A stretch of DNA of 64,000 bases from Myxococcaceae bacterium (lineage in GTDB: Bacteria > Myxococcota_A > UBA9160). The DNA lies in assembly GCA_905339255.1 (NCBI GenBank), contig CAJPFO010000107.1, forward strand, positions 1-64,000, read 5' to 3'. Position 1 is the first letter of the stretch. Each line of letters begins with the position of its first letter. Below are positions 8,070 to 19,396 of the stretch, piece by piece. The position numbers were made by a program, and so were the translations under genes. The notes beneath the pieces are model-generated. The model had not been told where the DNA came from, searched no databases, and saw nothing but the letters and a program-made list of their open reading frames with translations.

Positions 8070-10760
8070 CTACGCCGCCAGGAGCTGGCGGAGCACGTAG
8101 TGCAGGATTCCGCCGTGCCGGTAGTACTCGATCTCGTCGAGCGTATCGATCCGGCACAGCAGATCGATCTCGTCGCTCGCGCCGCTCGCGCGCTCGATCC
8201 GGCAGCGAAGCTTCATTCGCGGCCGCAGGCCCGCCTCGAGACCGACGAGATCGAAGCGCTCGCGACCGTCGAGACCGAGGCTCTTTCGCGTCATCCCTTC
8301 CGGGAAGACGAGCGGGAGGACCCCCATTCCGACCAGATTCGAGCGATGGATGCGCTCGAAGCTCTCGGCGATGACCGCGCGCACCCCGAGCAGCTGTGTG
8401 CCCTTCGCCGCCCAATCGCGAGACGATCCCGAGCCGTACTCCTTTCCCGCGACGATCACGAGCGGAACTCCCCGTTCCCGGTACGTCATCGCCACGTCGT
8501 AGATCGGCATCACGCGGCCCTCGGGAAGGAGCACGGCGAACCCGCCCTCGGTTCCCGGCGCGGCCTCGTTGCGGAGCCTCACGTTCGCGAGCGTGCCGCG
8601 CATCATCACTTCGTGGTTGCCTCGGCGCGCGCCGTAGCTGTTGAAGTCCTTCTTCGCGACGCCGTGCGAGAGCAGATGGAGCTCGGCGGGGGATTCGGTC
8701 GCGATCGACCCGGCCGGAGAGATGTGGTCGGTCGTGATGCTGTCGCCGAGGAGTGCGAGCACGCGCGCGCCGCGGATGTCGCGAACGGGATCGGGGTCGC
8801 GGCGCATCCCCTCGAAGTAGGGAGGGTTCTTCACGTAGGTGCTCTTCGAGTCCCACTCGTAGACGAGGCCCGAACTCGCGCCGACCGCGGCCCAGCGCGC
8901 GTCGCCCCGGAAGACGTCGGCGTAGCGCTCGCGGTACATCTCGGGGGTGAGCGCGCGCCGAAGCACGTTCGTCACTTCGTCGGGGCTCGGCCAGATCTCC
9001 CGCAGCATCACGGGCCTGCCGTCCGATCCCGTGCCGACGGGCTCACGAGCGAGGTCCTTCCTGAGGCTGCCCGCGAGTGCGTACGCCACCACGAGGGGTG
9101 GCGAAGCGAGGTAGTTGGCGCGGACGAGCGGATGGATCCGCCCTTCGAAGTTCCGGTTTCCCGAGAGGACGGCGCCGACGACCAGGCCGCGCGCACGGAT
9201 CGCCGCGTCGATGGCATCGGGAAGGGGCCCCGAGTTTCCGATGCAGGTCGTGCAGCCGAAGCCGACCAGATCGAAGCCGAGCTCCGAGAGCGGCTCCTGG
9301 AGCCCGGCCGCCGCGAGGTAGTCGGCGACGACCTTCGATCCGGGAGCGAGCGAGCTCTTGACCCAAGGCTTGCGCGAGAGCCCGCGCGAGACGGCCTTCT
9401 GCGCGAGCAGACCGGCCGCGACCATCACGCCCGGGTTCGACGTGTTGGTGCAGCTCGTGATGGCGGCGATCACGACGTCGCCGTGGTGAAGCGAGAACGA
9501 CTCGCCCTCGACGCGCGCCTCGGCCGCCGGATCGAAGTCTCCCTTTGCGAGCGTCGGGAGCGCTTCGGCGAAGGCGGGCGCGGCTCCCGCGAGCGAAACG
9601 CGATCCTGGGGCCGGCGCGGGCCGGCGAGACTCGGCTCGACGCTCGTGAGGTCGAGCGAGAGCGTGTCGCTGAAGACCGGGGCCTTCGTCGCGGCGTCGC
9701 GCCAGAGGCCCTGCTCCTTCGCATAGGCCTCGACGAGCGCGACGCGTTCGGGGTCCCGGGCGGTGAACGCGAGGTACGAGACCGTCTCCCGATCGACCGG
9801 GAAGAAGCAGCAGGTCGACCCGTACTCGGGCGACATGTTCGCGATCGTCGCGCGATCGGGAACCGAGAGTGCGTCGAGCCCGGGCCCGTAGAACTCGACG
9901 AACTTGCCGACGACGCCCTTCTTCCGAAGCATCTGCGTCACCGTCAGAACCAGATCGGTCGCCGTCGTGCCCTCCGGGAGCGCCCCGCGGAGCTCGAAGC
10001 CGATCACCTCGGGAAGCAGCATCGAAAGCGGCTGGCCGAGCATCGCGGCCTCGGCCTCGATCCCGCCCACTCCCCAGCCGAGAACGCCGAGGCCGTTCAC
10101 CATCGTGGTGTGGCTGTCGGTTCCGAGGACGGTATCGGGGTAGGCGAGCGTTCGGCCGTTCTCCTCGCGAGTGAAGACGACCTGCGCCAGGTGTTCGAGG
10201 TTCACCTGGTGGCAGATCCCCGTCCCGGGCGGGACGACGCGGAAGTTCGCCAGTGCGTTCTGTCCCCAGCGGAGGAACGCGTAGCGCTCGCCGTTGCGAT
10301 CGTACTCGAGCGCTTCGTTGCGCGCGGCGGCGTCGGGACTCGCGAAGTAATCGACCTGCACCGAGTGGTCGATCACGAGGTCGACCGGAACGAGCGGATT
10401 GATCCTCTTCGCGTCGCCGCCGAGCGCGACCATCGCGTCGCGCATCGCGGCGAGGTCGACCACCGCCGGGACTCCGGTGAAATCCTGCATCAGGACGCGC
10501 GAGGTCCGGAACGCGATCTCGCGGTCGGAGCGTCGCTCGCGGGTCCAGGACGCGACGGCCTCGAGATCGTCGCGCGTCACCGATCGGCCATCCTCGTGGC
10601 GGAGCAGGTTCTCGAGGAGGACCTTCATCGAGAAGGGCAGGCGCTCGATCTCCGGCCAGACGGCCGCCGCCGCTCCGAGGCTCGCCGTGTGGTAGGTCCG
10701 CGCCCCGACCCGGAGCGTCCTCTCGCAGTCGAGGCTCTTCGATCCACGCTTCGCGCCCAT
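8070..10760 (-). CDS. acnA: Aconitate hydratase, AcnA/IRP type
   Basis: Converts citrate to isocitrate in the TCA cycle using a [4Fe-4S] cluster. The protein has 896 residues, the normal length for the AcnA/IRP1 branch. Cluster ligands are Cys437 (in ITSCTNTSNPG) and Cys503 and Cys506 (in GFGCTTCIGNSG), with the same spacing as in mammalian IRP1. The swivel domain carries GSSRDWAAKGT. The ATG at 10760 begins MGAKRGSKSLDCERTLRVG, a typical family start. It is divergent from the PilT-type gene across a 186-base gap. AcnA proteins of this type can also bind RNA when the cluster is lost; nothing here shows whether this one does. Confidence 0.96.
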   Translation of the reverse strand: MGAKRGSKSLDCERTLRVGARTYHTASLGAAAAVWPEIERLPFSMKVLLENLLRHEDGRSVTRDDLEAVASWTRERRSDREIAFRTSRVLMQDFTGVPAVVDLAAMRDAMVALGGDAKRINPLVPVDLVIDHSVQVDYFASPDAAARNEALEYDRNGERYAFLRWGQNALANFRVVPPGTGICHQVNLEHLAQVVFTREENGRTLAYPDTVLGTDSHTTMVNGLGVLGWGVGGIEAEAAMLGQPLSMLLPEVIGFELRGALPEGTTATDLVLTVTQMLRKKGVVGKFVEFYGPGLDALSVPDRATIANMSPEYGSTCCFFPVDRETVSYLAFTARDPERVALVEAYAKEQGLWRDAATKAPVFSDTLSLDLTSVEPSLAGPRRPQDRVSLAGAAPAFAEALPTLAKGDFDPAAEARVEGESFSLHHGDVVIAAITSCTNTSNPGVMVAAGLLAQKAVSRGLSRKPWVKSSLAPGSKVVADYLAAAGLQEPLSELGFDLVGFGCTTCIGNSGPLPDAIDAAIRARGLVVGAVLSGNRNFEGRIHPLVRANYLASPPLVVAYALAGSLRKDLAREPVGTGSDGRPVMLREIWPSPDEVTNVLRRALTPEMYRERYADVFRGDARWAAVGASSGLVYEWDSKSTYVKNPPYFEGMRRDPDPVRDIRGARVLALLGDSITTDHISPAGSIATESPAELHLLSHGVAKKDFNSYGARRGNHEVMMRGTLANVRLRNEAAPGTEGGFAVLLPEGRVMPIYDVAMTYRERGVPLVIVAGKEYGSGSSRDWAAKGTQLLGVRAVIAESFERIHRSNLVGMGVLPLVFPEGMTRKSLGLDGRERFDLVGLEAGLRPRMKLRCRIERASGASDEIDLLCRIDTLDEIEYYRHGGILHYVLRQLLAA

Positions 10761-10819
10761 GCCGAGACCCCCCTCCTCCACTCGTCGGAACGCCGCCGGA
10801 GCGATCGGAACGTCCCTCG

Positions 10820-10838
10820 AGCGCTCTACGTTAGCGCT
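10820..10838. promoter_or_regulatory. Paired AGCGCT palindromes in the acnA/pilT divergent gap
   Basis: Two copies of the palindrome AGCGCT, at 10820-10825 and 10833-10838, are separated by seven bases (CTACGTT). Together they form a two-half-site inverted repeat inside the only intergenic gap between two divergent genes. The arrangement looks like an operator, but no known regulator motif is recognised and in GC-rich DNA short palindromes arise easily. Confidence 0.2.
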
Positions 10839-10946
10839 TCCGGGTCGGACCCTCCGGGACCTGCGCGGGGTCTGCGGGACGTCTGCCGCCGCGGGGTTCC
10901 TCAAGGGGATCCGCGGCCCGGACGAAACGCCTCCGAGAGGTGCCCG

Positions 10947-12155
10947 ATGCCGATGGACCTGAACGAGATCCTGAAGGTCGCGATCAAGGGCGGCGCCTCG
11001 GACATCCACTTGAAATCCGGGCTTCCCCCGATGTTCCGCGTCGACGGAGCCCTCGTCCCGCTCAAGAATGCCGACCGCCTGGTTCCCGAGGATCTCCAGC
11101 GCATGACGATCGGGATCATGAACCCGGTCCAGCGAGAGCGGTTCGAGAAGGCGCGCGAGTGCGATCTCGCCTACGGAATCCCGGGCCTCGGCCGCTTCCG
11201 GGTGAACGTCTTCCAGCAGCGCGGAACCGTGGCCGCGGTCTTCCGCGTGATCCCGTTCGGCGTCAAGAGCATCGAGCAGCTCGTTCTCCCCAAGGTGATC
11301 GAGTCGATCTCGATGGAGCAGCGCGGGCTCGTGCTCGTCACGGGAACGACGGGCTCTGGAAAGTCGACCACGCTCGCCGCGATGATCGACCACATCAACT
11401 CGCATCGGACCTGTCACATCGTGACGATCGAGGACCCGATCGAGTTCCTGATCCGGGATCGCCGCTCGATCGTGAACCAGCGCGAGATCGGCGTCGACAG
11501 CCAGAGCTTCGCCGCGGCGCTCCGCGCGGCGCTCCGGCAGGATCCCGACGTGATCCTGGTCGGTGAGATGCGGGACTTCGAGACCATCGAGACGGCGATC
11601 ACGGCGGCCGAGACCGGCCACCTCGTGATGAGCACGCTCCACACGCTCGACGCGACGGAGACGATCAACCGGATCATCTCGGTGTTTCCGCCCTACCAGC
11701 AGAAGCAGGTGCGCCTGCAGCTCGGTTCGATCCTGAAGGCCGTGATCTCGCAGCGTCTGGTTCCGCGCGCCGACGGAAAGGGTCGTGTTCCCGCGCTCGA
11801 AGTGCTCGTCTCGACCGCGCGGGTTCGCGAGTGCATCGCCGACAAGGACCGGACGAAAGAGCTGCACGACGCGATCTCGCGTGGCTTCTCGACCTACGGA
11901 ATGCAGACCTTCGATCAGTCGCTCATGCACCTCGTGAAGACCGGGCTCGTGACCTACGACGAGGCGCTCCGCCACGTCTCGAACGCCGACGATTTCGCGC
12001 TGCGGTTCCGCGGAATCGCTTCGACCTCGGATGGCACCTGGGACGACTTCGAGAAGGACGGCGACGAGAAGCCCGAGACGCCTCCCGTCGTCGAGAAGAA
12101 GGCCGCCCCTTCGCGCGCGCCCGAAGAGGACGACCTCCAGATCGAACGCTTCTAG
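10947..12155 (+). CDS. pilT: PilT-type twitching motility retraction ATPase
   Basis: Hexameric ATPase that depolymerises type IV pili. The N-terminal PAS-like half starts MPMDLNEILKVAIKGGASD and is followed by the RecA-like motor with Walker A GTTGSGKST (Lys139). The Asp box and Walker B are in DPDVILVGEMRD, and the His box in TGHLVMSTLHT. The AIRNLIRE-like region found in classical PilT is not obvious. At 402 residues it carries about 50 more than usual: an acidic/lysine-rich tail from roughly residue 352 (GTWDDFEKDGDEKPETPP to the end). The first ATG of MPMDLNE is preceded by a GAGAGG ribosome site. No other pilus genes adjoin; the assembly ATPase is at 55318. Confidence 0.9.
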   Translation: MPMDLNEILKVAIKGGASDIHLKSGLPPMFRVDGALVPLKNADRLVPEDLQRMTIGIMNPVQRERFEKARECDLAYGIPGLGRFRVNVFQQRGTVAAVFRVIPFGVKSIEQLVLPKVIESISMEQRGLVLVTGTTGSGKSTTLAAMIDHINSHRTCHIVTIEDPIEFLIRDRRSIVNQREIGVDSQSFAAALRAALRQDPDVILVGEMRDFETIETAITAAETGHLVMSTLHTLDATETINRIISVFPPYQQKQVRLQLGSILKAVISQRLVPRADGKGRVPALEVLVSTARVRECIADKDRTKELHDAISRGFSTYGMQTFDQSLMHLVKTGLVTYDEALRHVSNADDFALRFRGIASTSDGTWDDFEKDGDEKPETPPVVEKKAAPSRAPEEDDLQIERF

Positions 12156-12285
12156 CGAGCGGGCGTCGCCGCCTTCTCGTCGCGGGAGCGTTCGCGAAGC
12201 GGAACCCGAGTGCGGGTCTTGCCGCGCGGCGCCGTTGCGAGGATGATGGGCGTCGGGAGAGACGACGCGTGCCCGGAGATCCTCG

Positions 12286-13038
12286 TTGAGAAGGAGACAC
12301 CGTTCGGTGTGGGTCGGCCTGATCCTCGCGACGAGCGGGATCGGCTGCGATCGCCTCCCGGGTCGCCCCGAAGAAGCCGACCGCTTCGTCCGGCCCGACC
12401 GGTTGCTCGATCCGGACGCCCTTCTCGCCCGCCACTGCACGGGTTGCCACGGGGAGCCGGGACGGATCGGCCCCGCCCGAGATCTCGGCGATCCGCTCTA
12501 TCTCGCCTGGATCGGAAGGCAGGGGTTCCGTCGCACGACCGAGGAGGGCGTCGCCGGGACGCCGATGCCGGCGTTCGCACGTTCCGCGGGTGGTCCGCTC
12601 ACGGATCGACAGATCGCCGCGCTGGTCGACGGGCTCTACGCGCGTCATGGCGATGCGGCAGCGGGATTCGCCGCGGAGCTCCCGCCGGCATCCGAGAGCG
12701 AAGCGCGAAGACGGGGCCTCGAGCCCGGCGATCCGGCGCGCGGGGAGATCGTCTTCGGCGAGCGTTGCAGCTCGTGTCACGGCGGCCTCGGCGGAGTGGG
12801 CGGATCCGTGACCGACCCGGCGTATCTCGCCCTCACGAGCGATGCGGCGCTCCGCTCCGCGGTCGTCGTGGGGCGTCCCGAACTCGGCATGCCGCCCTTT
12901 CGCGGCTACGAAGGCGAGCCCGCGCTCGGCGACCAGGAGATCTCGGACGTGGTGGCGTGGTTGGCAGCGCAACGACCCGAGCGCCCGAGCGAGGAGCGAC
13001 GCTCCGCGGCGGCCGGTTTGCCCCGCAGCGAGCCGTAG
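12286..13038 (+). CDS. Di-heme cytochrome c, first gene of a bc-type complex module
   Basis: Exported c-type cytochrome of 250 residues with two heme-attachment motifs, CTGCH near residue 51 and CSSCH near residue 160, each followed by a distal region with a methionine (GTPMPAF and LGMPPF) that could be the axial ligand. The N-terminus is hydrophobic and ends SGIGCDRLPG, which could be a weak lipobox. Two starts are possible. TTG at 12286 gives a basic n-region. GTG at 12307 sits ten bases after AAGGAG. I list the longer form. It precedes the Rieske gene by three bases, so it is most likely the electron acceptor subunit of the quinol oxidase module. Confidence 0.85.
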   Translation: MRRRHRSVWVGLILATSGIGCDRLPGRPEEADRFVRPDRLLDPDALLARHCTGCHGEPGRIGPARDLGDPLYLAWIGRQGFRRTTEEGVAGTPMPAFARSAGGPLTDRQIAALVDGLYARHGDAAAGFAAELPPASESEARRRGLEPGDPARGEIVFGERCSSCHGGLGGVGGSVTDPAYLALTSDAALRSAVVVGRPELGMPPFRGYEGEPALGDQEISDVVAWLAAQRPERPSEERRSAAAGLPRSEP

Positions 13039-13041
13039 CCG

Positions 13042-13572
13042 ATGGAGGGGCGGCCGGAGACGGACGCACGCACGAGCGAGCCGCTCACGAGGCGGCGTCT
13101 GCTGCTTCGCGCGAGCGCCGCGCTCGCTTCGTTCGCGGGCTTCGTGGTCGCACTTCCGATCGTGGGCTTCGTGGTGGCGGCGATTTTCCGTCGCAAGCCC
13201 TCCCGCGCCTGGGTCTCGCTCGGCCCGCTCGACGAGTTCCCCGAACGCGAGACGAGGCTCGCCTCGTACCGCAACCCCTTTTCGACTCCACTCGACGGCG
13301 AGACGGCGCAGGTGCCGTGCTTCGTCCGTCGTCTCGACGGCGAACGGTTCCAGGTCTTCGCCGTCCAGTGCACGCATCTCGGCTGTCCGGTTCGATGGTT
13401 TCCCGAGGCCGGCCTCTTTCTCTGCCCGTGCCACGGCGGCGCGTATCATGCGGACGGCCGGCGTGCGTCGGGTCCGCCTCCGCGGGGCCTCTACGAGTAC
13501 GCTTGGCGGATCGAGGACGGCGAACTCTTCGTCCGGGCGGGCGATCTTCCGACGCCTTCCCGGGAGCCGTAG
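13042..13572 (+). CDS. Rieske [2Fe-2S] protein of a bc-type complex
   Basis: Iron-sulfur subunit of 176 residues that takes the first electron from quinol at the Qo site. The cluster ligands are intact: C110-T-H112-L-G-C115 and C128-P-C130-H131-G-G; the extra Cys115 and Cys128 form the usual disulfide. A single N-terminal membrane anchor (about residues 24-48) is preceded by TRRRLL, resembling a Tat motif, as expected for Rieske proteins. It lies three bases after the di-heme cytochrome c gene and six bases before the cytochrome b/c gene, so the three are an operon. Confidence 0.93.
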   Translation: MEGRPETDARTSEPLTRRRLLLRASAALASFAGFVVALPIVGFVVAAIFRRKPSRAWVSLGPLDEFPERETRLASYRNPFSTPLDGETAQVPCFVRRLDGERFQVFAVQCTHLGCPVRWFPEAGLFLCPCHGGAYHADGRRASGPPPRGLYEYAWRIEDGELFVRAGDLPTPSREP

Positions 13573-13578
13573 GCCGCC

Positions 13579-15928
<2,350 letters not shown>

Positions 15929-16036
15929 CCGGCGGCGCCCGGGGTCGCGCGGCGAGGCCGCAGCGGCGAGGCGCGGGGCGACCCACCGCGGAGTTCGGGT
16001 AGCGTCGTGCCCCGAGGGCGATCCGGAGGGGGGCCG

Positions 16037-18508
16037 ATGCGATCGACGAGGCGGCGCGCGAGGCTCGTGGCCGAAGCGGCGGCATGGCTCTTCGTGCCCG
16101 CGCTCGCCCTCGCCGCGCCGCCGGGCCCGGGGGGGGCGCAGGCGGCGGCAGCCGGGGCCGAAACCCCTGCCGTCGCCACCCCGGTCGCGAAACCCGACGC
16201 TCCCGAGGCGCCGATCGCGCTCGCCGAGATCTCGGCCCGCTCCGAGGAGCTCCGGAGCCGCCTGCGCAGTCTCCAGGCCGCCGCCTCGAGAGATGCGGAC
16301 CTGCACGAGATCGAGCGCGAGGTGACGGCCTTCGGCGAGCGGATCGCCGCGAACGAAGAGGAAACCCGGGAGATCCTCGACCAGGGGCCGAGACTCTCGC
16401 TCCTCGAGGAGCTCGAAAGCGGTTGGCGAGAAGGCCGCCGGACGCTCGCCCTACGGAGCGAGCGCCTTGCAGAGCGTGCTCGAGACGCGCAGGTCGACCT
16501 CGAGTTCCTCTCGCGATCGAGGGACCTCTGGCGTCGGACGCTCGATGCCGCCGGGTCCGATGATGCCCCGCAGGCGACACTCGATCGTGTGAGTGAGCTT
16601 CTCGACGAGATCGACGACACGTCGCGTCGCGTCTCGGCGCTCCGCGCGCGGACCCTCGCGCTCCAGGACGGGTCGACGGGGCTCCTCGGCCGGATCGACG
16701 ACATCCTGGCCGCCATCGAAACGCATCGCCGCGAAACCGTCGAGCGGCTCTGGGTCGCCGACGCGCTTCCGCTCTGGAGGCTCGGCTCGGAGCGGGGGGA
16801 CCTTGCCGAAGCAGGCGATCGCATCCGGAAGGACGCGAGGCTGCGTCTCGACCATGCGATCGAGTTCCTTCGCTGGAAGAAGCCGGCGCTCGCCCTCCAG
16901 TTCGCCTTTGGCCTGTTGCTCGCCGTGGTCTGCGTGCGAGCGAGGAGCAAGACGGCGCGTTGGCGCGAAGAGGAGCCCGAGACGGCCGATGCCTTCCGGG
17001 TCTTCGAGCTCCCGTATTCGTCGGCGATCGTGCTCACGCTGATCTCGACGATCCTGATCCACCCCGAGCTTCCCCGCCTGGTTCTCCAGGCGATCGCGAT
17101 GTTCGCGCTCTGGCCCGTGGTGCGGATCCTCCGGCCGCTCGTTCCCTCCGTGCTCCATGGCGAGCTCTACGCGCTCGCGGCCTTCTTCGTTCTCGATCGG
17201 ATCCGGGATCTCCTCGCTCCCTCGCCGGTCATCGAGCAATGCGTGCTCGCGTTCGAGATGGCCTTGGGAGCGGTCCTTCTCGCGCTGATCCTGCGAAACG
17301 CGCGACGGATCGAGCGGGCGGGGAGCGAGCCGCCCCCGGGCCCGGGGCGGGTGCTGTACCGGAGACTCGAGGGAGTCCTGCTCGTCGGCTTCGTCGCGGG
17401 CTTCGTCGCGTCGGTCGCGGGCCTCATGCAGTTCGCGCGGCTCGTCGCGTCTGCGCTCCTCGCCGCGCTCTACGTGGCGATGGCTCTCTACGCCGGGGCG
17501 CGAACACTGCGCGGACTCGTCGCCGTCGCGCTCCGTGTCCGACCTCTCTCGAGACTTCGCCTCGTCGAGCATCACCGGGCGCTCGTCGAGGAGCGGCTCG
17601 GTCGCTGGATCGGCATGGCGGGGATCGTACTCTGGGCGTATGCGACGCTTCGCAACCTCGGCTTCCTCGGCCCGATCGTGGACGGCGCGAGCGCGGTGCT
17701 CGACGCGACGATGCACTTCGGAACCTTCGAGATCTCGCTCGGCGACCTGGTCGCGATGGGGATCACCCTCTGGGTGTCGATCCTCGTCTCACGCCTCGTA
17801 CGCTTCGTGCTCGAGGAGGACGTCTTTCCCCGGGTGGAGCTCGGGCGGGGAGTCCCCTACGCACTCTCGAGCCTCATCGGCTACACGATCGTCCTGATCG
17901 GCTTCTTGCTCGCGCTCGCGACGATCGGTCTCGACGTGAACCGCGCGACGATCCTCGCGGGCGCATTCGGCGTCGGAATCGGCTTCGGGCTGCAGAACAT
18001 CGTGAACAATTTCGTTTCGGGGTTGATCCTCCTCTTCGAACGGCCCGTGCAGGTGGGCGACGTGGTCCAGATCGGCGAGGTCATGGGCGAGGTGCGCCGC
18101 ATCGGGATCCGTTCGAGCACGCTGCGCACCTTCACCGGGGCCGAGGTGATCGTCCCGAACGCGGATCTGATCGCCGAGCGGGTCACGAACTGGACGCTCT
18201 CGGACTCGACGCGCCGCATCGAGATCCCGGTCGGAGTCGAGTACGGGACGGACCCCGAGCGGGTCGTCCGGCTCCTCGAGGAGACGGCGCGCGGGCACCC
18301 CGAGGTGCTCGCCTTTCCGGCGCCGATGTCGATCTTCGTGAGATTCGGCGAGTCGTCGATGGACTTCGAGCTGCGCGCCTGGGTGAGAGATGGGACGCGC
18401 TGGTCGCAAACGAGGACCGAACTCGCGATCGAAGTCTGGAAGGCGCTCCAGGGGGCGGGAATCACGATCCCGTTCCCGCAGCGCGAGGTGCGGGCGATCA
18501 CGGACTGA
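16037..18508 (+). CDS. Large MscS-family mechanosensitive channel
   Basis: Inner-membrane channel of 823 residues. A signal peptide (to about ALAAPP) is followed by a proline/alanine linker and a long helical periplasmic coiled-coil region (about residues 55-270). Some ten membrane segments lead to a C-terminal MscS core. The pore-lining helix and downstream beta domain are recognisable in AFGVGIGFGLQNIVNNFVSG, then VQVGDVVQIGEVMGEV, then IVPNADLIAERVTNW. The length and periplasmic domain resemble MscK/YjeP-type proteins, which release solutes on hypo-osmotic shock. I chose ATG at 16037 because GGAGGGGGG precedes it; an earlier GTG at 16007 lacks such a site. Confidence 0.88.
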   Translation: MRSTRRRARLVAEAAAWLFVPALALAAPPGPGGAQAAAAGAETPAVATPVAKPDAPEAPIALAEISARSEELRSRLRSLQAAASRDADLHEIEREVTAFGERIAANEEETREILDQGPRLSLLEELESGWREGRRTLALRSERLAERARDAQVDLEFLSRSRDLWRRTLDAAGSDDAPQATLDRVSELLDEIDDTSRRVSALRARTLALQDGSTGLLGRIDDILAAIETHRRETVERLWVADALPLWRLGSERGDLAEAGDRIRKDARLRLDHAIEFLRWKKPALALQFAFGLLLAVVCVRARSKTARWREEEPETADAFRVFELPYSSAIVLTLISTILIHPELPRLVLQAIAMFALWPVVRILRPLVPSVLHGELYALAAFFVLDRIRDLLAPSPVIEQCVLAFEMALGAVLLALILRNARRIERAGSEPPPGPGRVLYRRLEGVLLVGFVAGFVASVAGLMQFARLVASALLAALYVAMALYAGARTLRGLVAVALRVRPLSRLRLVEHHRALVEERLGRWIGMAGIVLWAYATLRNLGFLGPIVDGASAVLDATMHFGTFEISLGDLVAMGITLWVSILVSRLVRFVLEEDVFPRVELGRGVPYALSSLIGYTIVLIGFLLALATIGLDVNRATILAGAFGVGIGFGLQNIVNNFVSGLILLFERPVQVGDVVQIGEVMGEVRRIGIRSSTLRTFTGAEVIVPNADLIAERVTNWTLSDSTRRIEIPVGVEYGTDPERVVRLLEETARGHPEVLAFPAPMSIFVRFGESSMDFELRAWVRDGTRWSQTRTELAIEVWKALQGAGITIPFPQREVRAITD

Positions 18509-18572
18509 AGGGGCCCCGCCGCCGGGCCGATGGCTTCGGTACGCTTCGGGCAATCGAAGAGGAGGGGGATCC

Positions 18573-19118
18573 ATGAACCGCGCTGGGCTTCTGTTCGTGG
18601 CGGCGCTTGCGCTCGCGGCCGTGCTGGCCGTTCCGGCGGGAGCCGGGGCCTCGCCCGATACGCTCCGCATGGCGACCGAGAACCTGGTTGAGGGTCCCGT
18701 CGACATGGTGCTCGCCCCCGTCACGGCGGGCCGGGTACTCGCCCACAATGCCGGCGAGGTCGGCCTCGATCCCGTTGGAGGCCCGATCTACGGAGTCCTC
18801 GGCGGCGTCGGGATGACCGCCCTCCACGCGAGCTGGGGCCTCCTGCGTACGCTTTCCGGGGCGCTCCTGATCGTTCCCGGCGTGCTGCTCTTTCCCTTCG
18901 AGGGTGTGGACGTCCCGGAGGAGGTGAACGTCTTCGCGCACGACGAGCCGCTCCTCGAGGCGGAGAACCCGCTCGCCGAGGATCCTCCGGAGCTCAAGTG
19001 GGTGATGCCCGCGACGCCGGTCACGATCGACGCGAAGGTTGGCGTCGAGGTTCCCTACTCGCGCTACCCGGAGACCCGCGACGTCGGCGCCACCTACCCG
19101 GACGAAAAGTCCGAGTAA
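18573..19118 (+). CDS. Small exported protein with glycine-rich hydrophobic core (possibly TIGR04073-like)
   Basis: A protein of 181 residues with a clear signal peptide ending near PAGAGA. The core has an ENLVEGPVDMVLAP segment and a long glycine-spaced hydrophobic stretch (about residues 68-108, PIYGVLGGVGMT through LFPFEG). It ends with an acidic/proline tail. The layout recalls the small exosortase-system-associated TIGR04073 family, and a PEP-CTERM protein is encoded 278 bases downstream. The sequence match is only by eye, so the family call is weak. ATG at 18573 follows GAGGAGGGGG. Function unknown. Confidence 0.7.
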   Translation: MNRAGLLFVAALALAAVLAVPAGAGASPDTLRMATENLVEGPVDMVLAPVTAGRVLAHNAGEVGLDPVGGPIYGVLGGVGMTALHASWGLLRTLSGALLIVPGVLLFPFEGVDVPEEVNVFAHDEPLLEAENPLAEDPPELKWVMPATPVTIDAKVGVEVPYSRYPETRDVGATYPDEKSE

Positions 19119-19122
19119 CGAC

Positions 19123-19263
19123 TCATTCGGGCGACGCCCCGCCGGACTCGACGGCCGGCGACGGCGGAGCCAGGGGCTCCTCCTCGTCGGGCCAGAGCAG
19201 GAACCAGGTCGTGAAGACGATCGCGACGATCACGACCACGATCTTGTTGAGATGCTTTCGCAC
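19123..19263 (-). CDS. Possible small single-span membrane protein (46 residues)
   Basis: A short frame starting GTG at 19263 encodes VRKHLNKI followed by a strongly hydrophobic span (VVVIVAIVFTTWFLLW) and an acidic, proline-rich tail. Basic residues precede the span, so the tail would face the periplasm. GGTGGGGGGAG lies just upstream. It ends four bases past the stop of the preceding convergent gene. The clean membrane-helix composition in a GC-rich region argues for a real gene, but size and lack of a family leave it uncertain. Confidence 0.45.
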   Translation of the reverse strand: MRKHLNKIVVVIVAIVFTTWFLLWPDEEEPLAPPSPAVESGGASPE

Positions 19264-19396
19264 GGCTCCCCCCACCTGCTCCGGCAGGCGCGGGAGATCG
19301 AAGCGGGGGGGGCGCCGGGCGTCAAGCGCAGGAGCGGTCTGACACGCGCGCCCCCCGCGAGCCACTACCGAGCAGAGGTTCTCGGAAGGGGCGGCC

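Noticed and set aside
8070-12440. Extension of the aconitase frame to 1456 codons
   Set aside because: The extra part is antisense to pilT and lacks any motif; the true start MGAKRGSK at 10760 fits the family length and iron-sulfur residue numbering.
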